A DNA stretch of 64,000 nucleotides from Podarcis raffonei (taxonomy: Eukaryota; Chordata; Lepidosauria; Squamata; Lacertidae): contig NC_070617.1 of assembly GCF_027172205.1 (NCBI RefSeq), positions 2,053,501 to 2,117,500 of the forward strand, written 5' to 3'. Made by a program: the position numbers and the translations under genes. Under the pieces are notes generated by a model that ran no database searches, was not told the DNA's origin, and saw only the letters and a program-made list of their open reading frames with translations. Position 1 is the stretch's first letter, and every line of letters starts with the position of its first letter. Below, piece by piece: positions 12,195 to 23,268 of the stretch.

Positions 12195-13254
12195 TCATGC
12201 TTATTGCCTCCCCCCCCCCCCAGGGAAGCCAGTGGGGAATCTCAGAATATACCAGTGAATTTCAAAGCTAACTGGAAGCTCTTGGTTAAGTCTCTGGTGA
12301 TTTCAGTGGTGGGATTGGTGTGCTAGTTAGAGCTGCATTTTGTCCCCAAGGAACAGAACAATTGTAGACGATCTGTTCCAGTGCTAGGATTTTTAATCAA
12401 TTCAATCCATCATTGTTTCCATTCTGGAAAGAAGTTCAGGCAAATGATCCACACCAGTCAGCATTCAGTAGAAATCTGCTTCCTGTCTCTTCCTTTTGTT
12501 TTCCTAATTCAGAGTCTGGTACGTCCTGTCTGGGAGTTGATTCGGGCAAGGTAAATATCCTCACCCAAAAATGCCACAGCGGATATTGTCGGCTGATTGG
12601 GAACACTGTTCAGCTGGGCTTAATTAATCCTTGTGCAAACTCAGAGGCATAAGAAATGCGTTGTCTGCACTGACTTGCCTAAAGGTGATGGGTGCTGTTG
12701 TTGACTCAGCACGAATCTGTGCTGCACTCGTGGGCTACGTGGGAAGCTGGTTGCAAAAGCTGAAGGAATGCATCTACAAGCAGATACGCAGCAAAACGCA
12801 TTTCTGGCCTTATCGCCAGGTGAGGTCATTGTTTATCTCCTAGTATGGAAAAATGCAAAACACTCTTTGCAAACGACATTAATGAAGATGCGTCCAGGTC
12901 GCGTGCCTGTAGCCATCCATATGAATATGTCACAGCGCTACAATTCCCATCATCCCAGACCATGTGACCATGGTGGCTGGGACTTCTGGGAGCAAAACAG
13001 TATCTTGGAGGGGTTACATACTCCCCATACCTTGAGATACAAAAAGGAGAAAGCAAGGGGGGTTTTTTGGAATGACGACCAAACATTAGCAATGGTAATC
13101 TATCGATCTCTTTATTACAGCCAATGACCAGTACGTGGAAATTAGTTTGCACTTGAAGATTCCTCCTCAAAGTGAGAGCGTTTGATGGAAGAGGGAAGCA
13201 GAATTCAGACTGGGTGGATGGATGGATTGCCCACACCTCAGTTATTTCGCAGAA
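12195..13254. other. Stretch without an identified gene
   Basis: Contains a C10 run near 12211-12221 and short frames without recognisable domains. A MITE-like patch CTACAATTCCCATCATCCC occurs near 12940. No gene supported. Confidence 0.4.
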
Positions 13255-13330
13255 TAATAGAATCATAGAATTGTGGAGTTGGAAGGGACCCTGAGGGTCA
13301 TCTAGTCCAACCCCCTGCAATGCAGGAATC
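13255..13330 (-). mobile_element. CR1 3' end fragment
   Basis: AATAGAATCATAGAATTGTGG followed by GTTGGAAGGGACC and CTAGTCCAACCCCCTGC is the reverse complement of a CR1 3' terminus. A second tiny fragment lies at 14271-14312. Confidence 0.75.
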
Positions 13331-13409
13331 CTACCCACAGCTGTCCCTTGGTGGGCTCAAAGCACCAACCTTCTGGTTAAGGGCCAGATTCACCGACCAA
13401 TTGTGTCAG

Positions 13410-13665
13410 TACAGTCATACCTCTTGTTACGTTCTGTTCAGGTTACGTTCTTTCAGGATACGTCCTGCAGCAACCCGAAAGTAACGGACTGGGTTACTTC
13501 CAGGTTTCACCGCTCGCGCATGCGCAGACACTCAAAATGACATCACGCGCATGCACAGAAGCGGTGAATCACTACCTGTGCACGTGCAGATGCGGGTTGC
13601 GTTCTGCTCATGTTGCGAACGGGGCTCTGGAATGGATCCCGTTCGCAACCAGAGGTACCACTGTA
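13410..13665. mobile_element. Non-autonomous Tc1/mariner-like element with inverted ends
   Basis: The ends TACAGTCATACCTC and GAGGTACCACTGTA are near-perfect inverted repeats bordered by TA. The interior has the CGCATGCGCAGA motif of one subfamily. Confidence 0.75.
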
Positions 13666-13756
13666 TATAGAGAGAAAGAGCGAGAGAGAGAGAGAGATGA
13701 AAGTAATGAAAGCATCAAAAGCACTGAGGTTAGTTTATTATTATTTATTTGTTAAA

Positions 13757-14011
13757 TACAGTCGTACCTCGGCTCCCAAATGCCTTTGGAGTTGAACGTT
13801 CCAGCTCCTGAATGACCAAAACTCAGAAGTGATTGTTCCGGTTTGCGAACGTTCTTTTGGAACCCGAACGTCTGACGGGGCTTCCGTGGCTTCCGATTGG
13901 CTGCAGGCGCTTCCTGCAGCCAATCAGAAGCCATGCTTTGGAAGTCGAACATTTCGGAAGTCGAACGGACTTCCAGAATGGATTCTGTTTGACTTCCAAG
14001 GTACAACTGTA
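13757..14011. mobile_element. Non-autonomous Tc1/mariner-like element with inverted ends
   Basis: TACAGTCGTACCTCGG at the left and CCAAGGTACAACTGTA at the right are inverted and TA-bounded. The interior is internally palindromic around TTGGCTGCAGGCG and CTGCAGCCAATC. Confidence 0.75.
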
Positions 14012-14459
14012 GATTTATAATCCATCTTCCATCCAAGGAGTTTAAGGTGGCCCACACCGTTCTCCTGCTCCTCATGTTATCCTTACAACAGCCCTGCGAG
14101 GCAGCTTAAGGATGAGAGACTGTGACTGGCCCAATGAGTTTCATGGCTCAGTAAGGATTCAGACCCTGGTCTCCCAAGTCCTAGCCCAGCCCTCTAACCA
14201 CTGCACCACACTGCCTCTGGAATGTACACACTGGACATATCAATACTGCATGGTCTCAACCTAGAGAACAGAATCATAGAATTGTAGAGTTGGAAGCGAC
14301 CTTCTCAACTAAAGCAGCCTTGAACTGCATTCGCTTTTTTTGCTGCTGCTGCTACTGCATTGCTTGGCTTCAGTTAACGAAGGTGCATCTGAGCTCTTAT
14401 ATGAGAGCAAATGAAGGCAGACGAAGCCAAAGCTTTTTGCTGTAAGAATTTAAAATGGG

Positions 14460-14910
14460 GGAGGGGGTTGGACACTGTAATAAACACATCCACACCCTGT
14501 CCTTCACCAATACAGAAACAAGCAGGGCAGGATACAGGATAATTAAAACAACCATTCCAATCATAGAATAAACAGCTCATACTAAAAATAAACCATCAAA
14601 CAAAGAAGCTAAAGAGCCAGCTGAGATCATGAAACAATAATCAAATTACAAAACTCAAAATGCCTGGGAAAATAAACACATCTTCACCCAACACTGAAAT
14701 TTGTAGTAGTGGGGGTAATACTTATTAAACTTATTTGTCACTTTCTTACAAAAGCAGCTCAGAGTGACTCACAACAATAAATAAACACATAAAACTAGCC
14801 TTTATAAAAAAATCTTAAAACCATCCTATTTTTAAAAGGCAGGGTTTAAACACCCTGCTTACTCAATGAAGGTGCAGGTAATTAAAAGCCAATAATCTGG
14901 TGGGAAAGAA
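14460..14910 (-). mobile_element. Diverged L2-like LINE 3' fragment
   Basis: Text such as CAAAAGCAGCTCAGAGTGAC and repeated AATAAATAAACACATAAAAC resembles the minus strand of an L2-type 3' end. The assignment rests on general resemblance only. Confidence 0.35.
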
Positions 14911-15021
14911 ATGTTGTTAGGTTTTTTTCCTGGTGCCTAAATTGATCTCTGTTTTTAATCTTCTTGTAAGGTTTTTATTGTGTGGTTTTATGATTTACTG
15001 CTGTAAACTACATGTGACATA

Positions 15022-15321
15022 AAGGACCCCTGACCATTAGGTCCAGTCGTGGCTGACTCTGGGGTTGCGGCGCTCATCTCACTTTACTGGCCAAGGGAGC
15101 CGGCGTACAGCTTCCGGGTCATGTGGCCAGCAGGACTAAGCCGCTTCTGGCAAACCAGAGCAGCACATGGAAACGCCGTTTACCTTCCCGCCGGAGCAGT
15201 ACCTATTTATCTACTTGCACTTTCACGTACTTTTGAACTGCTAGGTTGGCAGGAACTGGGACCAAGCAACGGGAGCTCATCCTGTTGTGGGGATTCGAAC
15301 CGCCGACCTTCTGATCAGCAA
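15022..15321 (-). mobile_element. Sauria-type SINE, first of a tandem pair
   Basis: Starts with the reverse complement of the SINE tail (AAAGGACCCCTGACC) and runs to CCGACCTTCTGATCAGCA, where it lacks the very 5' end of the SINE. Confidence 0.85.
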
Positions 15322-15552
15322 AGGGACCCCTGACCATGAGGTCCAGTCATGGCCGACTCTGGGGTTGCGGCGCTCATCTCACTTTACTGGCCAAGGGAGC
15401 TGGCGTACAGCTTCCGGGTCATGTGGCCAGCAGGACTAAGCCGCTTCTGGCAAACCAGAGCAGCGCACGGAAACGCCGTTTACCTTCTCACTGGAGTGGT
15501 ACTTATTTATCTACTTGCACTGGCGTGCTTTCGAACTGCTAGGTTGGCAGGA
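15322..15552 (-). mobile_element. Sauria-type SINE, second of a tandem pair, truncated
   Basis: A second tail AAGGGACCCCTGACCATGAG follows the first copy with no spacer. The two copies are very similar over about 220 bases; this one stops at CTGCTAGGTTGGCAGGA. Confidence 0.85.
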
Positions 15553-16098
15553 CATGTGACATAGTGCTATTTAAATATTTGTATAAATAAACAAATAAAT
15601 AAATAAATGTAATGATGGTGCCAGGCAAGTTTGCCTGGGAAGAGCATTTCACAAGCAGGCAGTCATCAATTGCCACCTCTCAGACCTCCCATGGAGCGAG
15701 GCTCTCAGATAACAATCAAAACAACTCCATTTAAGCCCATTGCACATGTAAAATACCCTCCTCTAACCTCTGCTGTCCAACCTCTAGACACCAACTCCCA
15801 TCATCCTTGACTGTTCACCAGGCTGGCTGGGGGCTGGTGGGAGTTGGAGTCCAGCAACAACATCTGGAAGGAAACACCAGGTTGAGGGAGGCTGGAATAA
15901 GGAGAGGGCATTCCACTGGTTATGTGTCCAGATCCAGGTTGGGTCAAGCCCTGGGATCACCCCAGATTGGACTGGGGCAAATTTGAAATATTAGTGCATT
16001 GTGATCTTGTGGTTACTAGGTTACGAAACTAAAGTTTGACAGGCTGAGATGGTGTTTTTCTACAGGTAGGCAAAAGGTATTCCACATAGGTCATCGTA

Positions 16099-16331
16099 GT
16101 AAAGTCATACCTCATGTTACGCTTCATGATACGTTCTTTCAGGTTATGTCCTGCGGCGACCCGGAAGTACTGGAAAGGGTTACTTCCAGGTTTCGCCGCT
16201 TGCGCATGCACAGAAGTTAAAAATGAAGTCACACGCATGCACAGAAGCGGCGAATCGCAACCCACACGTGTGCAGATGCACCACTGTGGGTTGCGCTCTT
16301 TTCATGTTGCAAATGGGCCTCCGGAATGGAG
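16099..16331. mobile_element. Truncated Tc1/mariner-like MITE
   Basis: Left end resembles AGTCATACCTCATGTTACG and the interior matches the copy at 13410. The right inverted end is missing where the MHC retrocopy begins. Confidence 0.6.
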
Positions 16332-17806
16332 AAAGGTGAATCCTCAGTACCGGCACAGGCAAACTCATGAGCTTCAGGGCGCTGGGCTGATGTTCAGGGC
16401 AAATATGCAGATTCTGTGGAATTGCTACAACCCTTCAGTGTTTGTGCAGCTGTGAGTGGAGCCCAGGCAGGAGCAACGGAGGGCATTGGCAGTACGGCTA
16501 TGATGAGAGGGACTTCATCAGCTTTGACAAGGAGACCCTCACCTGGAAGGCAGCTGATATGGAGCCCCAAGTGAGCAAGAGGAAGTGGGCTCCTGAGTTG
16601 GCCCAGAACCAGCACTGGAAAGCCTGTTTGGAGGAGACTTGCATTGAGTGGCTGCAGAGATACCTGGACTACGGGAAGGAGACTCTGCAAAGCACAGTGG
16701 CTCCGGTGGTGAAGGTGACCAGGGAGGCAGACTATGACAGCATGGAGTCCTCAGCTTCTACACCAAGGAGATTGATGCCAACTGGATGAAGGACAGGGAG
16801 GTCGGGCAGGAGGGCAGCTCCCAAGGAGTGATCACCCCCAACTCGGATGGGACCTACATGTCTTGCTTAGTGTCAAGGTCAACCCCAAGGAGAGGGACTG
16901 CTACCGGTGACACGTGGAGCATGACAGCCCAAAGGAGCATCTGGACATGGCCTGGGAGGAACCGGTCAACCTGGGGCTCATTGTGGGAGCCATTTTGGGT
17001 GTTGTGGCTGCCATCCTGCTGGCATCTGGGATCATCTTTTGCACCTGCCGGAAGTGGAGTGAGAAAGCAGCCTACAAAGCCGCCTCAATAAGCAACCAGG
17101 GGTTTGCCAGCTCTGCCAGGGCTTCATACCAGCCTGGTGTGTGGGACGAGCGCCAGAAGGAACCTGCCCAAGTCTTGCTGTGAATTACAGTGGTTCAGAG
17201 CTCGTGCTGTCCTTTAATGCTGCTTATGATGTTCCTTAACTCTGGCCCTCGCCCATCCATTCTGACTCCAGCCGTAACTTGAATTTGAGGATAATCATGT
17301 TTTTCTGATGGATTTTGGCCAATTTTTCTTTCCAGCTGATTTTCAGAAATGTGCTTGTATTAATCAGAAATGTGACAGATTTACGCAGCTAAAAGCTTTT
17401 AAAAGAGATGAGATTGAGTATGGGATTTTGATGGTATCCTGGCTGTCTCTGAGTGCAGATCTAGGTCATTGAGCCTGAGCTTCCACAGCCATTGCCCAGA
17501 AGATATGTTCTATGCTTATGATCTCTTGCTAACTATGCTGTTTTAAATGTGCATTTTATACTTTACTTCCTTCAGTAATGTTTTCTTTTGATTTCTTTTG
17601 TTAGCCTTTCTGTGTTAAATGTGCATTTTGTAGTTGACCTCTTTTGCAATGTTTTGTTTTGAAATCTTTGAGATGATATTTTAGTTTCCTGCTAATTATG
17701 TTACCTTGAATGTATACTTTGATGTTTAATGTGTTGTTAACCGCTTTGATATTTTTTCCCATAAAAATATAAAGTGGCATAAACATGAAATGAATGAAAA
17801 ATGATT
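16332..17806 (+). pseudogene. Processed (retrocopied) MHC class I heavy-chain pseudogene
   Basis: Conceptual translation matches MHC class I in order and without introns. The end of alpha-1 (NPQYRHRQ, then FRANMQILWN) is at about 16336-16435. Alpha-2 (GGHWQYGYDERDFISFDKE, then LNQHWKA-like and WLQRYLDYGKETL) is at about 16450-16690. Alpha-3 follows with DANWMKD and ITPNSDGTY (about 16700-16920), then the connecting and membrane segment (NLGLIVGAILGVVAAILL) and a cytoplasmic tail (CRKWSEKAAYKAA) ending at the stop near 17183. A long 3' UTR-like stretch ends in an A-rich patch near 17790-17806. Consecutive domains lie in different frames (alpha-1 end frame 1, alpha-2 frame 2, alpha-3 frame 1, membrane frame 3), so at least three frameshifts are present, and the immunoglobulin-domain cysteine region around 16745 is deleted. 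The 5' end is truncated within alpha-1. Loss of introns indicates retrotransposition, probably by L1. It is non-functional. Confidence 0.85.
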
Positions 17807-18394
17807 AAGATTTATCATTATTATTGAATAGGACGTCCCTATTTTCATCGGAGAAATCTTGGAGGGTACATTGTCATTCTCCAAACATACTCATGAATGT
17901 CGCTCTGTTCACTAGATGCAAAGAGACATCAAAACTATGTTCCTCTTCCTCTCCTTGGGGAGATTACACGCCTTAGATCTGTCAGAGTCTCAAGACATGA
18001 GCAGGCTCATCTAGAGAGAGATGCTCTTTCGGGTAGTTGGGTCCCAAGCCATTAAGCATTGACAGTTCATCCAGTTAAACCAGGGTGGTAGCGTTTTGGT
18101 ATATTGCTGTGTGGAAGACATTGACACAGAAGCCACAGAATGCCCACATCAGATCAGCATCAGAGTCAACTGTTCTCCTTCAAACAGCAGCTGGCCCCAA
18201 TCCCTGTGACAGGTCAGAAAAAGGACATGGGAGAAAGGTTTTTTTTGTTTGACATGAAGTAGCAAATGTTGCATTTAGCTTCTGTGACTAAGCCCTGCTG
18301 AATGCCCTACCCTTTCATGGATTGATAAAATCCTCCTTAAAGCCATCTGAGCTCATGGCTGTCACCATACCTTGTAGCAATGAAACCCTTAAGT
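17807..18394. other. Stretch without an identified gene
   Basis: No open frame of note, no repeat recognised with confidence. Confidence 0.4.
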
Positions 18395-18560
18395 TCATGA
18401 GAACATAGGAGCCCTGCTAGATCTGGTCAATGGCCCATCTAGTCCAGCATCCTATTCCCATGGTGGCCAACCAGATACCTGTGAGAAACCCCCCAAAAGG
18501 ACCACAGCACAAGAGCCCTCTCACCTTCCATGGCTTCCAGCAGCTGCTATTCAGAAGCAC
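18395..18560 (-). mobile_element. CR1-like LINE fragment (family 2)
   Basis: GAACATAGGAGCCCTGCTAG then CAATGGCCCATCTAGTCCAG is the reverse complement of the 3' end of the second CR1-like family. Confidence 0.55.
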
Positions 18561-18773
18561 CACAGCCTCCAACTGAATAAAATAAAATGCACATCCCAGA
18601 ATAATTAGGACCCAAATGGAAGTAGCGCCGCAAACCATTTTGCCTATGACTCCACAAAATTGTCCTACCTGAAGATGCACAAATCATCTTGCCTGGAACT
18701 TGAAGAACCATTGTGCTTGGAGCTCCACAAACCATCTTCCCCGGAGCTCTATGGTTTCTTGGTGGATGCTCCA

Positions 18774-19002
18774 TACAGTGGTACTTCGAGTTACAAACGC
18801 CTCAGGTTACGAACTCCACTAACCTGGAAGAGTTACCTCGAGTTGAGAACTTTGCCCCAGGATGAGAATGGAAATCGTGTGCTGGTGGCGCAGTGGCAGC
18901 AAGAGGCCCCATTAGTGAAAGCACACCTCTAGTTAAGAACAGTTTCAGGTTAAGAACAGACCTCCGGAAAGATCTGTGTTCGTAACTAGAGGTACCACTG
19001 TA
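18774..19002. mobile_element. Non-autonomous Tc1/mariner-like element
   Basis: Ends TACAGTGGTACTTCG and CTAGAGGTACCACTGTA are inverted and TA-bounded. The interior has the TTCAGGTTAAGAAC motif of the second subfamily, also at 36455 and 47306. Confidence 0.8.
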
Positions 19003-19079
19003 ACTGGAAAATTACATTGATAAGCTTTGAGCCTATCACAGGGTTTGCCTACAAAAATAATGAACAGATGGTTCAGGTT

Positions 19080-19364
19080 AACTGGGCAAGACAACGGACT
19101 TCTGATGGCATTTGACTAACCCAACCCAAAGTGGACTCATTAATGGTTCCTCATAACCCTGGGGGAAATGACAAGTGAGGTGCCGCAGAGTTCTGTCCTG
19201 GGCCTGTTGTTGTTCAATGTTTATATAAATGACTGGGATGAAGGAATTGAGGGGATGTTCATCAATTTGCAGAAGACACCAAACTGGGAGGGGTAGCCAA
19301 TGCTGCAGAAGACAGAATCAGGATTCAAAATGACTGTAACAGTTTGGAGAATTGGGCCCAAACT
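19080..19364 (+). mobile_element. CR1 LINE fragment, interrupted; resumes near 20150-20262
   Basis: Diverged copy of the segment seen at 2470-2690 (GTGAGGTGCCGCAGAGTTCTG, then TTTGCAGAAGACACCAAACT). It breaks at the L2 copy and resumes with the GAAGGAGCAAGCTTTTCTCC part matching CR1 near 3195. Confidence 0.75.
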
Positions 19365-20010
19365 AACATCATCATCATCATCATTTATTATTTATACCCT
19401 GCCCATCTGGCTGGGTTTCCCCAGCCACCCTGGGCAGCTTCCAACAGAATATTAAAATACAATAATCTATTAAACATTAAAAGCTTCCCTAAACAGGGCT
19501 GCCTTCAGATGTCTTCTAAAAGTCTGGTAGGTGTTGTTCTCTTTGACATCTGGTGGGAGGGTGTTCCACAGGGCAGGTGCCACTACCAAGAAGGCCCTCT
19601 ACCTGGTTCCCTCTGACTTCACTTCTCGCAATGAGGGAACCGCCAGAAGGCCCTTGGCGCTGGACCTCAGCGTCTGGGCTGAACAATGGGGGTGAAGATG
19701 CTCCTTCAGATATACTGGGCCGAGGCCATTTAGGGCTTTCAAGGTCAGCACTAACACTTTGAATTGTGCTTGGAAACGTACTGGGAGCCAATGTAGGTCT
19801 TTCAAGACCTATGTTACGTGGTCTCAGTGGCCGCTCCCAGTCACCAGTCTAGCTGCCACATTCTGGATTAGTTGTAGTTTCTGGGTCACCTTCAAAGGTA
19901 GCCCCACATAGAGACCATTGCAGTAGTCCAAGTGGGAGATAATCAGAGCATGCACTACTCTGGCGAGACAGTCTGTGGCCAGGCAGGCAGGGTGTCAGCC
20001 ATGAGGGTGG
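19365..20010 (-). mobile_element. L2-like LINE 3' region (type A)
   Basis: The minus strand encodes LHWLPVRFQAQFKVLVLTLK and the typical C-terminal block. On the plus strand the copy begins with an ATC-rich array, then TTATACCCTGCCCATCTGG. A (CA)n tract at 20029-20050 follows. Confidence 0.7.
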
Positions 20011-20559
20011 GTGACCTCTCCGTGCCACACACACACACACACACACACACCCCGCTCGCTGCACAGGTGGTCCCCTGGACACTCGCTGTGTCGGCGGCTA
20101 GCCCTGCCCCTGTGTCGCTCCAGTTGCTGGGGCAGGTAGCTCTGCCCCAGGTCTGTCACATGGAAGAAGGAGCAAGCTTTTCTCCTACTCTGGAGGGCAG
20201 GACTCTAACCAATGGTTTCAAGTTACAAGAAAGTAGATTCCAACTGAACATCAGGAAGATCTACTCATTCCCAACCCAATGCTCAAAGTCTCAGTGGGGT
20301 GGAAAGAAACCAGCCACTTCCTCTTTTGTGATTGTCCCATTATCTGCTCTTTTTAGATGGCAATTGGGATGTGATTTGACCAAAATTAATAAGTGGGCTT
20401 ATCTAACAGCCCCCACCATCCAATTTCTCCTAAATAAAATTGAGCAGTGCCCCCAACTCTGTGATGGAGCCCAGCAGTGTTCCACTAAGGACAAGCAAAA
20501 TAAAAGCCAAATGCATGAAGTTACATAAAGACCAACTACATTAAATTAAATGACGGATA

Positions 20560-20860
20560 GATTTGATCCAAGCTGGGAAGAGTGCACCCAATTGTTCTCT
20601 CCCAATTATTCTGTCTCTCGCTGCTTCTGAACACATTGTGAACAAGGGGTGTGACTCTTCCCCCTCCAATTCTCCAACTGGGAGAAGCTGGTCTGCCATA
20701 GAACGCACCCCCCAGTCCTTGTCTTCAGACCATTCCTTGACACTGGGGAACTCTGGGAACTGTAGCTCTCTAATGGAAATAGCCCCCTTAACAAACCACA
20801 CCTCCCAGGATTCTTTGGGGGGAAGCGACAACTGTTTAAAGTGACATGACATTGTTCTAA
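20560..20860. mobile_element. MITE-like repeat with AATTCTCC/CCAGGATTC segments
   Basis: Contains GGGAACTGTAGCTCTC and CACCTCCCAGGATTCTTTGG, which recur in partly palindromic form at 28840-28985, 50810-50910 and 58590-59085. Confidence 0.45.
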
Positions 20861-21189
20861 ATGTATCACACAGAGGGGAGTCCAATTCAGGTCCATTGAT
20901 TTCAATGGGTCTGATTAGGACTTAGTTGGACACCACCCAGACTCAGCTGACACATCCGTGAAGATTGTGACCTCCTGGGGATTGGGGTGTCTATTTTTAG
21001 AACATTGGCCACGTATCTTAGTCAAGGAGGAGATTGGCATGAAATTGCCCGCAGCCATCGCAGAAGCAGAGCCTCAGAAAGGAGTGGCATGGGGGAAATG
21101 TAGAAATGCGTGATGAGCCTACTCCATTGTGTAAGGATGGAGTCATCCAGATTTACACACTGTATCCGGAGGCTGGGCTTCAGTAGAGG

Positions 21190-21255
21190 ATAAAAAGCAC
21201 TTGCTGTTCCTGGAGCCACTTAATTCCTTCCAGCAGCATCTCAGTGACCAATTGG
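21190..21255 (+). promoter_or_regulatory. Core promoter and non-coding exon 1 of EDC gene 1
   Basis: A TATA-like element ATAAAAAG lies at 21190-21197. About 25-30 bases downstream a short exon would start (near 21220) and end at 21255 in a strong donor, ATTGG|GTAAGT, with GT at 21256-21257. This TATA, short exon and donor layout is the usual one of single-coding-exon EDC genes and recurs at the other three genes here. The transcription start is inferred, not seen. The intron would run 21256-23268, about 2.0 kb. Confidence 0.72.
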
Positions 21256-23268
21256 GTAAGTCTCTTACAGCTGACACTAAGGAACTGCATGGTGGTGGGT
21301 GTAACTAGTCAAAGCAGTAGTAGATATATCTTTCATGCTTTGGGCAAATCTGTTTTAGATAAGACTGTAATAGTAGCATAAAACCAGCAAGGCAATTTCC
21401 AAAAGCCTTTTTTCTGCTAACCATAAAATGTAGGGGTGGTGTTTCTCCTCAGCCTCATAGTACTCTACTACTCATAGTTGCACTGCTACTACTAGTAATG
21501 TTAGTGTTAATGGGCTGTATCCAATGCTGGCTTTATGTGTAGACCCACCGAAAGCAATGGACTTTGGTCCATTGGTTTCATTGGGTCTACTTTGGCGTTG
21601 GAGATGCAAGCCAACATTTCAGCCCTTCCTATAGTAGTAGGAGACAATCAGTTTTATTGCTTCTCAATTAATTAGAAATATTGTGCTTCTTCTTGAGATC
21701 CTCCCCACAAGCCCTGATAGTTATTCCCCAGCCTCCTGCAGATTATCTGAATACAACTGGCTGGTGCCATTCAAATTATCCTAGGGATATAATGACAGGG
21801 TGAATAGGAACTTGGATAGGTGCACAAGATGGGGAAGGGCTCATAACTGAAATTGCATAAAGTGTAGACCATCCTCTGAAAAGTCTCCAAATGCCCACTT
21901 TCTTCTCCTCTCCTGTTTTCTCCCCAATCCAGACCAAAATACCTGGAGCTGAAGCTCTGGGGTTGTCTGAAGGTTGGAGGACACAGGGAATATGTGCTGC
22001 TGCTGCACTACCCTGTACATCAGCTGTTAGGTGGGGAGGCTGAGCAGCCTAAACAAAACCCCACTGCACCTCAGGTGTGTCTTCAGCATTCACCAAAAGC
22101 TGAAGTGAAGATGCTCTTATTTGGGGAGGGAATTCCCCAACCTAGGAGCTGCCACAGAGAAGGCCCTTTCCCAGGTCACCGCCACTCTGAATTTCTGAGA
22201 GTGGTAGAACTATGAGATGAAGCCCTCTATTGATTTTAACAATGTGGAGGGTTTGAGTAGGTGTTGGCTTTGGACTGCACTGGAGATGTCAAAATACCTG
22301 GGGCGTTGCATCCTCAAAGTAGCTTGCCATTACGTCAGTGTTCCGAATTTGTCAATGCCCCTTGTCCCTTGTGTAAGTCTTGCTAATTGCTCATCCTCCC
22401 ACAGTCGCTAGTTATCAGGAACGCTCCCAATTTACATATTCAATGTACTGGGTGGAACATGTTCTTCCTTTTCCTTACAGGGGAAGAATGATTGGGGGAA
22501 ATAGCAGGACTATCTTATCATGTTTGCTACTTTCGGTGGCTAAAGCTGCCATTTCCCAGGTCTTTTCCCCACCCCTCCAGATCTTTAGGAGTTAAATTTC
22601 AGGGGGGCGGGGTGGGGAAAACACAGGGTTGTATCTAACATTAGGAACACTACTTGTGGACCCCTTTAAATTTATGGACATGATTACTGAGGTCCATTGA
22701 TTTCAATTAGTTTTATCCAGTGTTAGTTCTACTGAGAGTAGAGCCATTGAACATGATGGACATGACTAGCTTAAATCAATTAATTTTAATGGGTCTATCA
22801 TGTAGTTGGATGAAACTCATTATTCCCTTGAAATACATCATTGATGTACAAAAGAAAGGACCTTCTTTGTGCTGGCTCCCAGATTCTGAAATATCCTCCT
22901 GGGGGAGGAATGCTTGTTGCCAATACTATGCTTTTTTCAGCACCGGGTTAAAACTTTTTAAAATTCACTCAGCCATTTTAGATTATGCTTTTATTAGTTG
23001 ATAGAGTTATTTTATTCAACCTGAGTTTTATTGTTTCGTTATTGTTATTTGCATGACTAACTTAGACCCATTAAATTCAATGGGCTGTATCCAATGTTAG
23101 TTGTACTCAGCATAGACTTTGAAATCAACGGATGGACCCTTGTCCTAAATTCTTGGAGAGCCTCTGTCAATAATTGTAGACATACAACAAGCAAGGCAAA
23201 TGGTTTAGATGTGTTTGTGTGATGGTATTTCTGAATGACAGGTGAAATCCATTCTTTCTTACCTGCAG
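21256..23268 (+). other. Intron of EDC gene 1
   Basis: Bounded by GTAAGT at 21256 and TTACCTGCAG ending at 23268. It contains an L2-like minus-strand fragment near 22050-22210 and several short copies of the TGGGTCTAC/GCATTGGATAC type, but no gene. Confidence 0.65.

Noticed and set aside
16114-16455. Novel gene of 113 codons upstream of the MHC-like sequence
   Set aside because: The first two thirds are a truncated MITE and the last third is the alpha-1 end of the MHC retrocopy.
20028-20051. (CA)n tract as a regulatory element
   Set aside because: Ordinary short dinucleotide repeat within transposon-derived DNA; no support for a function.
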